In this document: one piece after another, positions 15,525 to 24,313 of the stretch | Position numbering within the stretch: position 1 is the first letter of the stretch | How the letters are laid out: the number at the start of each line of letters is the position of its first letter | Source of the DNA: Acholeplasma laidlawii_A | GTDB lineage: Bacteria; Bacillota_I; Bacilli_A; Acholeplasmatales; Acholeplasmataceae | Length of the DNA: 64,000 bases | Strand: one strand, 5' to 3' | Assembly: GCF_030166555.2 (NCBI RefSeq) | Contig: NZ_CP126461.2 | Translations under genes and position numbers: made by a program | The notes under the pieces: generated by a model | What the model was told of the DNA's origin: nothing | Databases searched by the model: none | The model's input: the letters and a program-made list of their open reading frames with translations, nothing else

Positions 15525-18500
15525 ACTGATTAACTGGCATTTATTTACAGACCAAACTATTAAAATAGATGGTAATACATTAATCTCTGGTGAAAATGGT
15601 GCTGGTAAATCAACACTACTTGACGCCCTACAATATCTATTAGTCGGTGGAAGATCTGGTGCTAAATTTAATATTGCAGCAACTGATGATGCCAAACGTA
15701 CCCTTGAAGGTTACGTTCGTGGTCGTATTGGTGCTGAAAATAAAGAATTCATCCGTTCAGGCGATGTCATTACGCATGTTGCACTAGAGTTTTATGATGA
15801 GCAAAGTGATGAATTTGGTATTATTGGTGCAGTCCTAGAGTTACCTAAAATGGGTAACTTAAAAGAAAGATTCTATTTACTAGAAAACCTAAATATTCAT
15901 GATGGTATTTTCATGGATAAAAATACGCCAAGAGATTACCGCTCTATGAAGGCATATTTAAAAACATTATCCATTGATTTTATGACGTTTGACTCACAAC
16001 GCCAATACCGTGATGCTCTTGCTAAATACTTTGGTATTGATGCTAAAAAGTACTCAAAAATATTACCTAAAGCTCTTGCTTTTAGACCAATCGACTTACA
16101 GTCATTTGTTTTTGAGTTTTTATTAGATGATGAACCAATTGATATTCAAAGTCTAAAAAATAACGTGACCCAACTTAAACGTGTTGAAGGTCAAATTCGT
16201 TTAGATAAAGAAAAATTAGAAAAATTAGAAAAAATTATTACTTTGGGCGAGTCTCTTAATCAAAACCTAGATCAAATTACGACCAATGAGTTAATTGATC
16301 AAATGGCATTCATTGAAAAAAGAGAGACCTTTTTAAGCCATTCAGAAAATCTACTTGATAAAGTCAATGCTAAGTATGAAGTACTTAAACGTCAAAAAGA
16401 TGATTTAGATAGACAAATAACATCGAATGATGAAACGATTTTAGAACTTGAAACATCACGTCAAAATGATGATATCACGCGTACCCTTTCAAACCTAAAA
16501 GAACAGTTACATACCAAAGGTAACCAGTATAATGAACAAAAAGAAATCGTAAGTGATTTAAAATCAACCTTAAATAGAGAACTTGATCTATATAGAGACT
16601 TTGTGAATTTAAATCCAAATACACATATCTCAGCATTTCTAAAATATTATTCTAGTCACGAAGAAAACTCAAACATCTTAGAATTAAGCAGCTACATTGA
16701 AGGTGCACAATCTGCAGCTAGTGGTTATTTAAATGCTTTAAGTGTAGAAAAATCTGAACTTGAAAAAGAAAGAGGTAATATCTTAAATGAATTAAGAATT
16801 GCTGAAAACAGGTTAAATGCATTAAAGAGAAATGTCAAAACATATCCTAGAAATGTTCAATCATTAATGGATGCAATTAATACAGAACTATCAAACTATT
16901 ATAAAAAAGATGTACGGGTACGTGCTTTTTCAGATTTAATTGAAGTTAAGGATGAAGCATGGCGTGATGCATTAGAAGGCTACCTAAATACAAGACGTTT
17001 TGACTTGATTATTGATCCTCTGTACTTTAATGATGCACTTGAAGTCTATGACCGTGTTAAAAATGAATTATCTATTTACGGTGTAGGGTTAGTCAATACA
17101 TCTAAAATTGGTGAATACACAACACATTTACCAAATTCACTTGCTGCTAAAGTAACAACAGATCATCCTTATGCTAGAAACTATGTCAACATGACCATGG
17201 GTTATGTTGTCACAGTTGATAATTTAAGTGACTTAAAAAATCACCAAAGATCGATTACTAAATCTGCAATGACCTATGCAAACCATACAGCAAGACAAAT
17301 CAATCCGAGTCAATATCAAGTACCTTACATTGGTAATTCATCTACACAACTTCAAGTAGAAATGGATACGAAGTTAGTAGGTGAACTGACAAGTGATCTT
17401 AAACGTGTGTCTAATTTACTTGAGAAAAACCAAATGTCCTTGAGATTATTACAACAATCTAAACTGACTCATATTGTATCTTCAAATCAAATTAGATACT
17501 TTGATAATATTAAACAAACAAGAAAAGAATACATTGAATTAGAACAAAAAGTAGCGAATTTATCAAGTAATCCTAAGATTGCTGAATTAGAGTCACAACT
17601 TGATGAAGAGCGTAACAAGAAACGTCAACTACGTCTAGATTTTGAAAAGTTAGCTGATCAAATGGCTGATTTACGTAGTGAAAAAACACGTATTCTTGAA
17701 CAAATTGAAGAATCACGTGATGCATTATCCAATTATCTAAAGGAACAAAAAGAGTGGAATCAAAAATATCCAACACTTTTACCGATAGCATATAACCAGT
17801 TTAATGCATTAAAAGTGAGATATCAGTCAAATTATGACTTGATTTCTAGAGATTTAGCGCAATCTACAATTCAAATTAAATCTCAAAATGCACGTGCAGA
17901 AGCTGATGTTGTAAACTTAATGCGTGCATATATTACAAACTATCACTTTGGTGCTGCACCAGATTTATCTGAACTCATTGAATTTGAAAAAGAGTTTGTC
18001 TTAATTAAAGACAATAATTTAATGAAGTATGAACAAGAAGCAATTGACTTAAGAAAAGCTTCTGAAACCGGATTTAGAGAAGAATTTGTAGGTAAACTAA
18101 GAGCATCGATTGAAGCCGCTCAAATTCAAATTGCAGAACTTAACCAAGCCTTAACTGGAAAGCACTTTGGTACAGATAGTTATGAGCTTGTTACAAAACC
18201 ATCAGAGAATCCAGAGTTTAGAACTTACTATGATATCATTATGGACTCTGATGCGGTAGCTAAACATACCTTATTTACAGAAAACCTATCTAAACGTAAA
18301 GAAATTATATTAATGGAGTTATTTAATAAGATTGCTTCATTTGATCCTGAAAATGATAAATTTGCATTACAATTTTTAGATTACCGTTATTATATGAGTT
18401 ATGATATTGAAGTCACAAACGAAAATGGTAACAAATCATACTTTAGTAAGGTAAGTAAAGAAAAATCCGGTGGTGAGACTCAAGTACCATTCTATATTGT

Positions 18501-18768
18501 TATTGCAGCAAGTTTCCAACAACTATTAAGTAAGAACAAACGTATTGATGCTGGTTGTATGGTATTATTTGACGAAGCATTTAACAACATGGATGAGTCT
18601 AGAATTGATGCGATGATGAAGTTCTATAATTCATTAAGTATTCAATTATTTATCGCAGTTCCACCTCAAAGAGTAAGTAATATTGTAAACTATGTAACAA
18701 CATCACTAGCGATAGTTAAAGATAACGATTTTGCAATTGTAGAGGCATTTAAAAGAGAGGTTATTTAA
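15502..18768 (+). CDS. jetC: Wadjet/condensin SMC-like ATPase JetC
   Basis: 1088 aa, the MukB/SbcC-like motor of a Wadjet or MksB complex. Walker A GENGAGKS (30-37) is near the N-terminus. Long coiled coils (~190-400 and ~640-760) flank a central hinge. The C-terminal head has the signature KSGGETQ (~987-993) and Walker B VLFDEAFNNMD (~1018-1028). All ATPase motifs look intact, so the engine is probably active and can extrude or compact DNA. Shine-Dalgarno AAAGGGGG is strong. ptsI follows after five bases. Confidence 0.9.
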   Translation: MKKLTKIKLINWHLFTDQTIKIDGNTLISGENGAGKSTLLDALQYLLVGGRSGAKFNIAATDDAKRTLEGYVRGRIGAENKEFIRSGDVITHVALEFYDEQSDEFGIIGAVLELPKMGNLKERFYLLENLNIHDGIFMDKNTPRDYRSMKAYLKTLSIDFMTFDSQRQYRDALAKYFGIDAKKYSKILPKALAFRPIDLQSFVFEFLLDDEPIDIQSLKNNVTQLKRVEGQIRLDKEKLEKLEKIITLGESLNQNLDQITTNELIDQMAFIEKRETFLSHSENLLDKVNAKYEVLKRQKDDLDRQITSNDETILELETSRQNDDITRTLSNLKEQLHTKGNQYNEQKEIVSDLKSTLNRELDLYRDFVNLNPNTHISAFLKYYSSHEENSNILELSSYIEGAQSAASGYLNALSVEKSELEKERGNILNELRIAENRLNALKRNVKTYPRNVQSLMDAINTELSNYYKKDVRVRAFSDLIEVKDEAWRDALEGYLNTRRFDLIIDPLYFNDALEVYDRVKNELSIYGVGLVNTSKIGEYTTHLPNSLAAKVTTDHPYARNYVNMTMGYVVTVDNLSDLKNHQRSITKSAMTYANHTARQINPSQYQVPYIGNSSTQLQVEMDTKLVGELTSDLKRVSNLLEKNQMSLRLLQQSKLTHIVSSNQIRYFDNIKQTRKEYIELEQKVANLSSNPKIAELESQLDEERNKKRQLRLDFEKLADQMADLRSEKTRILEQIEESRDALSNYLKEQKEWNQKYPTLLPIAYNQFNALKVRYQSNYDLISRDLAQSTIQIKSQNARAEADVVNLMRAYITNYHFGAAPDLSELIEFEKEFVLIKDNNLMKYEQEAIDLRKASETGFREEFVGKLRASIEAAQIQIAELNQALTGKHFGTDSYELVTKPSENPEFRTYYDIIMDSDAVAKHTLFTENLSKRKEIILMELFNKIASFDPENDKFALQFLDYRYYMSYDIEVTNENGNKSYFSKVSKEKSGGETQVPFYIVIAASFQQLLSKNKRIDAGCMVLFDEAFNNMDESRIDAMMKFYNSLSIQLFIAVPPQRVSNIVNYVTTSLAIVKDNDFAIVEAFKREVI

Positions 18769-18773
18769 CCCTA

Positions 18774-20486
18774 ATGACAAAACTTAAAGGTAATGGTGTA
18801 TCCAGTGGTATAGCAATTGCTAAGGTACATCAATTCAAACTAAATAACATGTTTGCAATGAATAAGTATGCAACCGACAAAGCGTTTGAAATCAAACGCT
18901 TAGGGGATGCACTTTATAAGGCAGATAAGGAACTTGAAAATCTAACCAAACAAGCTGAAGAAAGAATTGGGGATGAACATGCCCAAATCTTTAGAGCACA
19001 GCAAATGATGATTAAAGACCCTGAAATGATAAAAAATGCGCATGTTAAAATAAATGACTTTAATCTAGATGCTGCCTACGCATTTAAGCAAACTATGAGT
19101 GAAATGATTGATATGTTTGAGTTAAGTGATAATCCATACATTAAGGAACGTATCTCTGATTTAGAAGATATTTCAAACAGAGTATTACATATTTTAAGTG
19201 GAAAAACGCATAGTCTTTATGTATTTAATGAAGATGTGATACTTGTAGCAACAGACTTAGTCCCTTCAGAAACAATCAATTTAGACACAACTTTTATTAA
19301 AGGTATTGTCATTGAAAAAGGATCTAAAACAAGTCACTCAGCAATTCTTGCTAGAAATTTAGGTATTCCTGCAATTACTGGTGTTGATGTAAGTAAAATA
19401 CATCACGACACACTTGCAATCATTGATGGACACACAGGGGATATTTTATTAGAACCTAGTGAAGATGCCATCAAAACATACGAAACTAAACAGCAAGAAG
19501 TACTTAAATTACAATCAACGTATGAAACAATAAAAGACCTTAAAACAGCAACCATAGACCATCATGAAGTCCATTTAGCTGCAAACATTGGTGTTGATCT
19601 AGACATTCAAGAAGCACTAGATGCTAATGCTTCAGGTATTGGTTTATTACGTACAGAAAACCAGTATTTAGAATCTGATGATTTTCCAACTGAAGATGAA
19701 CTATTTATCTTCTATGAAAAGGTAGCAACATCATTTGAAACTAATGCAGTCACTATTAGAACGCTTGATATTGGTGGCGATAAAAACTTAAGTTACCTCA
19801 ATATGCGTAAAGAATTAAACCCATTTTTAGGTAATAGAGCAATCAGATATAGCCTAAGTTATCCATCATTATTTAAAACTCAACTTCGTGCTATCTTACG
19901 TGCTAATAAACATCAAAATATTAAAGTCATGTTTCCAATGATTTCTACTTTAAAAGAACTCGTGGATGCGAAGAAGATACTAGATGAAACCTATCAAGCA
20001 TTAAAGATTGAAGGACATGAAGTAAATTATCCAAAGATTGGTATGATGGTTGAAGTACCATCCGCTGCACTTGGTATAGAAAAGTTTTTACCACATATTG
20101 ATTTCATCAGTATTGGAACCAATGATCTGATTCAATACATGTTTGCAGCAGATAGAATGAATGAACGTGTAGCATATCTTTATCAACCATATAATCCAAT
20201 TTTATTGTCCACCATTAAATCTATGATTGACAAGGCTAATAAGCATGGTATAATAGTTAGCGTGTGCGGTGAAATGGCTGGCCATAAAGCTCAAAGTTTA
20301 CTACTTATTGGCTTAGGTATCAAACATTTAAGCATGCATGCAAACTTAATTTTAGAAAACAAATACTTGATTTCTAAAACAACTTATAAGGCACTAGAAG
20401 AAATTGCCGAAAAAGCATTATTACTAGATTACCCTTACGAAGTTGAAGCACTTATAAATACATATATTAAAGGACTTAAAAATTAA
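18774..20486 (+). CDS. ptsI: PTS enzyme I
   Basis: 570 aa, full length. It takes phosphate from PEP and passes it to HPr, the entry step of PTS sugar uptake. Phospho-His188 is in GSKTSHSAILARN. The C-terminal PEP-binding barrel shows GIGLLRTE, FISIGTNDLIQY and the active-site Cys498 in SVCGEMAG. The nearest Shine-Dalgarno-like AGAGG is about 18 bases from the ATG, so translation may depend on coupling to jetC, five bases upstream. HPr is not encoded here. Confidence 0.95.
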   Translation: MTKLKGNGVSSGIAIAKVHQFKLNNMFAMNKYATDKAFEIKRLGDALYKADKELENLTKQAEERIGDEHAQIFRAQQMMIKDPEMIKNAHVKINDFNLDAAYAFKQTMSEMIDMFELSDNPYIKERISDLEDISNRVLHILSGKTHSLYVFNEDVILVATDLVPSETINLDTTFIKGIVIEKGSKTSHSAILARNLGIPAITGVDVSKIHHDTLAIIDGHTGDILLEPSEDAIKTYETKQQEVLKLQSTYETIKDLKTATIDHHEVHLAANIGVDLDIQEALDANASGIGLLRTENQYLESDDFPTEDELFIFYEKVATSFETNAVTIRTLDIGGDKNLSYLNMRKELNPFLGNRAIRYSLSYPSLFKTQLRAILRANKHQNIKVMFPMISTLKELVDAKKILDETYQALKIEGHEVNYPKIGMMVEVPSAALGIEKFLPHIDFISIGTNDLIQYMFAADRMNERVAYLYQPYNPILLSTIKSMIDKANKHGIIVSVCGEMAGHKAQSLLLIGLGIKHLSMHANLILENKYLISKTTYKALEEIAEKALLLDYPYEVEALINTYIKGLKN

Positions 20487-20497
20487 GTCCTTCACAC

Positions 20498-20586
20498 GGA
20501 ACAATACTCAAGAGGCTGAAGAGGCACGCTTGGAAAGCGTGTAGGGTGTAATAGCCGCGAGGGTTCAAATCCCTCTTGTTCCGCCA
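20498..20586 (+). tRNA. tRNA-Ser (GGA anticodon)
   Basis: 89 bases with encoded CCA. Acceptor GGAACAA (20498-20504) pairs with TTGTTCC (20576-20582); anticodon stem CACGC/GCGTG with loop TTGGAAA gives anticodon GGA (20532-20534), reading UCC. It has the long variable arm of a class II tRNA and T-arm GAGGG-TTCAAAT-CCCTC. It lies 11 bases past ptsI and may be co-transcribed. Confidence 0.97.
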
Positions 20587-20600
20587 GTTGAATTTAGACA

Positions 20601-20628
20601 GTCTGATACTTGAGTATCAGGCTTTTTT
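20601..20628 (+). terminator. Terminator after tRNA-Ser
   Basis: Ten-pair stem with one G-U (20601-20610, 20613-20622) and six T. Ends the ptsI-tRNA unit, possibly the whole jet transcript. Confidence 0.9.
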
Positions 20629-20641
20629 ATAGATAATTTTA

Positions 20642-20706
20642 ATGGAAAAACGCAAATTAATCTATTTTGTATTTGTATATACACTGATAGTAATTATCAC
20701 TTTAAA
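20642..20706 (+). pseudogene. 5' part of a small ORF split by the IS (speculative)
   Basis: When the IS and one target copy are removed, 20642-20706 joins 23211-23280 to form an uninterrupted 44-codon frame starting MEKRKLIYFVFVYTLIVIIT, with one hydrophobic helix and a TGA stop at 23278. There is no clear Shine-Dalgarno, so a chance frame is possible. Confidence 0.3.
20699..20706. repeat. IS target-site duplication, left copy
   Basis: ACTTTAAA, repeated at 23203-23210. Eight bases is the duplication length typical of IS66. Confidence 0.92.
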
Positions 20707-20729
20707 GTAAACGTCAATTATTAACACCC
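20707..20729 (+). repeat. IS terminal inverted repeat, left
   Basis: 23 bases identical to the complement of 23180-23202. Confidence 0.93.
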
Positions 20730-20741
20730 CAACAGAGAATA

Positions 20742-20775
20742 AGCCTCCAACAATTGAATGTTGGAGGCTATTTTT
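20742..20775 (+). terminator. Inward terminator in left IS end
   Basis: 11-bp perfect stem (20742-20752, 20759-20769) then ATTTTTG on the plus strand. It would stop rightward read-through from the tRNA side before it runs antisense to the transposase genes. Confidence 0.75.
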
Positions 20776-20818
20776 GTAGTGTGGGTCCAAACCCACCGGT
20801 ACCGTTAAATACCGGATT

Positions 20819-22357
20819 TTATATATTCTTTAGTGATTCAGGTAACTTATCACTGTAGGGTAGAAGCTCATTTATAGGTTTATCTTTGATATTGTCTAAC
20901 ACATATTCTAAATATTTAGATACATTGATATTGTTAATGATGGCAGTTCTAATCATTGAAAATAATACAGTTGTATAGCGGGCACCATCATATGAACCGG
21001 ATGTCATAAATACTTTTCTGTTAATGACGAACGGTCTAACAGCACGCTCTGCTATATTATTTGATATTTCTACATAGCCATTACTTAGATATGTATTTAG
21101 ATCACTCCATATATTTTTGGCATAATTAACCGCACCTTCTATGGCGCTGTTTGGTTTATAGGTATGATTAAACAGTAGATCTTCTAACTTATCTAATATT
21201 GGTTGTTGGTCCTTATTCCTTAAATCTACAATTTCACTTGGTGTGCGTTCTTCCCTCTTATAGATACTTTCAAAGTAGAATAACTCTTTAATAAGTTCCA
21301 ATATCTTATGTGCGTAACTATTTTTTCTCTCATCTGCTTTTAAGGCTTTGACGATATCCATAAAGCGGCGTCTCACATGGGCCCAGCATCTTTGAAGTTT
21401 TATTTTAGGGTTTTCTTTGGAAAGTTTTGTATAGCCCTTATAATCATCACAGACAATCACACCTTCATAGTTTTCTAACCATTTGGCTGTTTGTCCGATA
21501 GATCTTGTTTCATGGAAATCATAGATAGATACTTGTTTATCATAATAACTTGATTGGTAAACATAAACATAACTATACTTTCTATCTATATCCGCATCAG
21601 GTTTTTTACTCACCACCAGTGTGGTTTCATCTGCATGAATAACTCCTGCAGTATTGTTAAGTAAGTCTTTTTTCATCGCTTCATATACAGGTTTGATGAT
21701 ATTTGAAAGTTTGGCCATCGTGTTGGCTAGATTTTGTTTAGACATATCTAAATTTAAAACTTCTTTAATATGTCTACTTAAATGATGAAATGGTATCCCT
21801 AGTTCATATTTATGATATGCAATATATGCTGCAAATGAATGACTCATTAAACTACCTGGAAAAAGCGATGTTGAAACAGGATAATATAGTCTATTATCTT
21901 GTTTATTACAGTCGATGCATTTACAGCTTTCCTTAATAATCTTTGTGACTTTTAAGCTTGCTGGTACCGCCTCAACCAAATAACAGATCTTGCTACTGGC
22001 TTTAATTAAATCTTTACCACATGTACTACAGTTTGTTTCATCTGGTTTTTCATACCAAACATCTGTAACATGTTTTTCAAAGTCAAACCCTTCAAAGTTT
22101 TTCTTACGTACTTGACGTATGCCCTTAGTTTTATTTTTCTTTATAACATGTTCAGTTTCATTGATCATAACTGCATCTAATCGCTCAGCCTTTGGAATGA
22201 ATGTTTTTATACGTTCAATTTGATGCTTCTGGACTAAAGATTGATTTGCAGCTAAGGCTTCATTTAACTGTGCGTTTAATTTAAAAATCATGACCGCTTG
22301 CGCTTCATTCTCTTTTTTTAGTCGATTCAGTTCTTTTAGGGCTTCTTTTAAGTTCAT
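20819..22357 (-). CDS. tnpC: IS66 transposase TnpC
   Basis: 512 aa. A leucine-zipper-like coiled coil (~5-45) is followed by a zinc-finger region with CSTC and a CKCIDC cluster (~110-160). The DDE catalytic domain includes VIHADETTL, GVIVCDDYKGY and the late NNIAERAVRPF segment with the catalytic Glu. It performs strand cleavage and transfer with TnpA and TnpB. I start at the ATG at 22355-22357; a GTG six codons earlier is the alternative, and neither has a clear Shine-Dalgarno. Confidence 0.95.
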   Translation of the reverse strand: MNLKEALKELNRLKKENEAQAVMIFKLNAQLNEALAANQSLVQKHQIERIKTFIPKAERLDAVMINETEHVIKKNKTKGIRQVRKKNFEGFDFEKHVTDVWYEKPDETNCSTCGKDLIKASSKICYLVEAVPASLKVTKIIKESCKCIDCNKQDNRLYYPVSTSLFPGSLMSHSFAAYIAYHKYELGIPFHHLSRHIKEVLNLDMSKQNLANTMAKLSNIIKPVYEAMKKDLLNNTAGVIHADETTLVVSKKPDADIDRKYSYVYVYQSSYYDKQVSIYDFHETRSIGQTAKWLENYEGVIVCDDYKGYTKLSKENPKIKLQRCWAHVRRRFMDIVKALKADERKNSYAHKILELIKELFYFESIYKREERTPSEIVDLRNKDQQPILDKLEDLLFNHTYKPNSAIEGAVNYAKNIWSDLNTYLSNGYVEISNNIAERAVRPFVINRKVFMTSGSYDGARYTTVLFSMIRTAIINNINVSKYLEYVLDNIKDKPINELLPYSDKLPESLKNI

Positions 22358-22428
22358 ATGTAGATTATAACACACTTTATAAAAATTTTACTATATACAT
22401 AGTATATAGTAAAAATATTTTAATGAGG

Positions 22429-22764
22429 CTAGTATCCAATCTCTTTTTGTCGCTCTTCCATAATTTTTAAGCCCTTTAGTAGTAATTTTAAATCACTTGC
22501 ATCATAACTACCTGTCTGGATTTGTCTAGGCCAGTGAAAATTACTATAGTTTAATTTATTAATCAGTAACCAACTACCAAATTCATCCTCATAATAAATC
22601 TTTATTTGTTTTCGGTTCTTTGAACAGAAAATGAATAAGCTATAGAGTAGCTCAGCAGGGCTAAAATTAACACTTAGTAACATTTGTATCCGCTTCATCC
22701 CACTACGCATATCCAGTTCATTAGAATAAAAGTATATTTTCCTAACCCTTTTATAATCAATCAT
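22429..22764 (-). CDS. tnpB: IS66 accessory protein TnpB
   Basis: 111 aa. Typical IS66 Orf2: start motif RKIYFYSNELDMRSGMKRIQ, then SLFIFCSKNRKQIKIYYEDEFGSWLLINKL and a C-terminal LLLKGLK helix. It is required for IS66 transposition, with an unclear molecular role. Its start overlaps the end of tnpA by eight bases, suggesting coupled translation. Confidence 0.95.
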   Translation of the reverse strand: MIDYKRVRKIYFYSNELDMRSGMKRIQMLLSVNFSPAELLYSLFIFCSKNRKQIKIYYEDEFGSWLLINKLNYSNFHWPRQIQTGSYDASDLKLLLKGLKIMEERQKEIGY

Positions 22765-23119
22765 AGATACGCTCCAGTATTTGAAGTGCTTGTTCTAGTG
22801 ATGTTGTTATTTTTATCTCTTTTGTTTCAATAACTACAATCGAATGATCAAATCTTGAAAAGTGCGCTGACTTATGTCTGACCTCATCTGGTTTTAACAA
22901 ATTTAGTTTAACATTTTTACCATCAATAACTGACTCATCTGTCCCTACGTTATCCACTCTTATAAAATCACCTGCAATATGGTTATACGCTGCAACCCAA
23001 TCCCTTAGGGTTGCTCTGGCTATGTTGTATTTTTTTGCATATGCTGTTTGGCTTAAATGTGTTGTCTTAAAATGTTTGACCACATCAAATCTTTCTTTAT
23101 CTGTATAGTGTTTTCTCAT
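22757..23119 (-). CDS. tnpA: IS66 accessory protein TnpA (HTH)
   Basis: 120 aa. An N-terminal helix-turn-helix (KERFDVVKHFKTTHLSQTAY, then YNIARATLRDWV) probably binds the IS ends. The C-terminal half resembles the IS66 Orf1 tail (ITTSLEQALQILERI). The ATG at 23117-23119 has GAAGGGAA upstream and is preferred to an upstream in-frame start lying in the terminator region. Confidence 0.92.
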   Translation of the reverse strand: MRKHYTDKERFDVVKHFKTTHLSQTAYAKKYNIARATLRDWVAAYNHIAGDFIRVDNVGTDESVIDGKNVKLNLLKPDEVRHKSAHFSRFDHSIVVIETKEIKITTSLEQALQILERIYD

Positions 23120-23157
23120 GGTTTTTATTTTCCCTTCATTTGTTGGTAGTAGTATAC

Positions 23158-23186
23158 AAAAAAACACCCCTTTGTAGTAGGGTGTT
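23158..23186 (-). terminator. Inward terminator in right IS end
   Basis: Stem AACACCC/GGGTGTT (23164-23170, 23180-23186) with a T run on the minus strand. It partly uses the inverted repeat and would block leftward transcripts from outside. Confidence 0.65.
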
Positions 23187-23202
23187 AATAATTGACGTTT
23201 AC
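23180..23202 (-). repeat. IS terminal inverted repeat, right
   Basis: Perfect 23-base complement of 20707-20729. Confidence 0.93.
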
Positions 23203-23210
23203 ACTTTAAA
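23203..23210. repeat. IS target-site duplication, right copy
   Basis: ACTTTAAA, matching 20699-20706. Confidence 0.92.
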
Positions 23211-23410
23211 TACTAATGATTTGAATTTTTATAGCATCAGACATCTCATTAAAGTGAAGGAAGATGAAAATTATACATGATTATAGATATTCAATATTTC
23301 TGATTATTTTAGTTTTTTAATATAGAAGTGGGATGTAAAAAAATCGATGTTATAATATTTATATATAATTAGAAATTACTTATTTAAAGAAAGATTTTTA
23401 AGGGGCTAAT

Positions 23411-23965
23411 ATGAAAAAATTAATTATAATTAAAGGTGATTTGGCATCAGGAAAGACCACTTTTTCAAAAATACTTTCTAGAAAATATGGTATATCAGTC
23501 TTTAACAAAGATATACTGAAGGAAATACTTGGTGATGAGATAGGTTACTCAAATAGAGAAGAAAACTTAAAATTATCAAGAGCAGCAGTTGAAATTATGA
23601 TTCACAATTTAAAGGATTTTATTAAGCTTGAGAAACCGATTATTTTAGAATCAAATTTTCACAAAAATGAATTAGACAAAATTTTCTCAATTGCAGAAAA
23701 AGAAGGCTACAATGTGCTTGTGTTAAATTTGATCGGAGACTTAAATATTTTATATGAGAGATTTTTAAAGAGAATAGGCAATGAAAATAGACATCATGTT
23801 CATTTGACGACAACTCTAGATAAAAAAGATGAATTTATTAGTTATGTAACAAGATCTAGATATGATTATGATGCGAAAAACATTATTGAGATAAATGCTG
23901 GTGATTTTAGTTATCAAAATGATGAAATAATACTAGATAAAATAGATTTATTCATAAATTCATGA
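23411..23965 (+). CDS. P-loop kinase-like protein (AAA_33/zeta-like)
   Basis: 184 aa. Walker A GDLASGKTT (9-17) is followed by the KDILKEILGDEIG pattern and ILESNFHKNELDKI, as in AAA_33 small-molecule kinases and zeta-toxin-like kinases. A C-terminal lid-like segment RFLKRIGNENRHHVH follows. The substrate is unknown, and no antitoxin-like partner adjoins it, so a toxin role is not supported. Lone gene just right of the IS element; Shine-Dalgarno AAGGGG. Confidence 0.82.
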   Translation: MKKLIIIKGDLASGKTTFSKILSRKYGISVFNKDILKEILGDEIGYSNREENLKLSRAAVEIMIHNLKDFIKLEKPIILESNFHKNELDKIFSIAEKEGYNVLVLNLIGDLNILYERFLKRIGNENRHHVHLTTTLDKKDEFISYVTRSRYDYDAKNIIEINAGDFSYQNDEIILDKIDLFINS

Positions 23966-24313
23966 TTCACTTAAATGAACTAATAATTTATGTTTTTAGT
24001 TTTATGAAACTGGTTTTATATAGATTTAACTAATTAATTATCTCTTGATGATTAATAAGCAATACCTTAACAAAGTCAAAAATACAGGTGTGTGTAAAGA
24101 AACACTAAGGGTGTCTTAATTTTGACATCGGAGCGTACTTGTATCAAAATAGGACAATAAAATACAACTTTATAAACATGAAACTATAAGGACTAACATG
24201 TCCTTATTTTTATTTAACTATTATGGTTTCAATATGCTAAAATATGATGTATGATAATTTAATTAAAATAAGAAATGGTGGAAGTATATTTCATAACTTC
24301 TATAGTTAAAATA
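23966..24313. other. 348-base non-coding stretch with possible IS remnant
   Basis: No convincing gene. It contains an imperfect inverted repeat (24111-24125 with 24144-24155; TTTTGA and TCAAAA cores) that looks like a mobile-element end, a hairpin terminator (24186-24207) and a -10-like TATGATAAT near 24250 for the methyltransferase gene. Confidence 0.5.
24186..24218 (+). terminator. Hairpin terminator upstream of RNA methyltransferase
   Basis: ATAAGGAC/GTCCTTAT (24186-24193, 24200-24207), 6-base loop, followed by TTTTATTTAAC. Lies 220 bases past the kinase gene. Confidence 0.75.

Larger units (their letters stand above)
20707..23202 (-). mobile_element. IS66-family insertion sequence, intact
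   Basis: 2496 bp bounded by 23-bp perfect inverted repeats beginning GTAAACGTCAATTATTAAC and an 8-bp direct repeat. It encodes TnpA, TnpB and TnpC in the usual IS66 order, all on the minus strand and uninterrupted. Hairpins with T runs just inside each end face inward and would stop transcripts entering from the flanks. It sits between the ptsI-tRNA-Ser terminator and a P-loop kinase gene. Undamaged ends and target copies suggest a recent insertion. Confidence 0.95.

Noticed and set aside
18774..20486. Gene after jetC as a JetD replacement
   Set aside because: It is a full-length PTS enzyme I with phospho-His and PEP-binding motifs; it has no toprim or nuclease features.
23411..23965. Zeta toxin of a toxin-antitoxin pair
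   Set aside because: Only generic P-loop kinase features are visible and no small antitoxin gene adjoins it.
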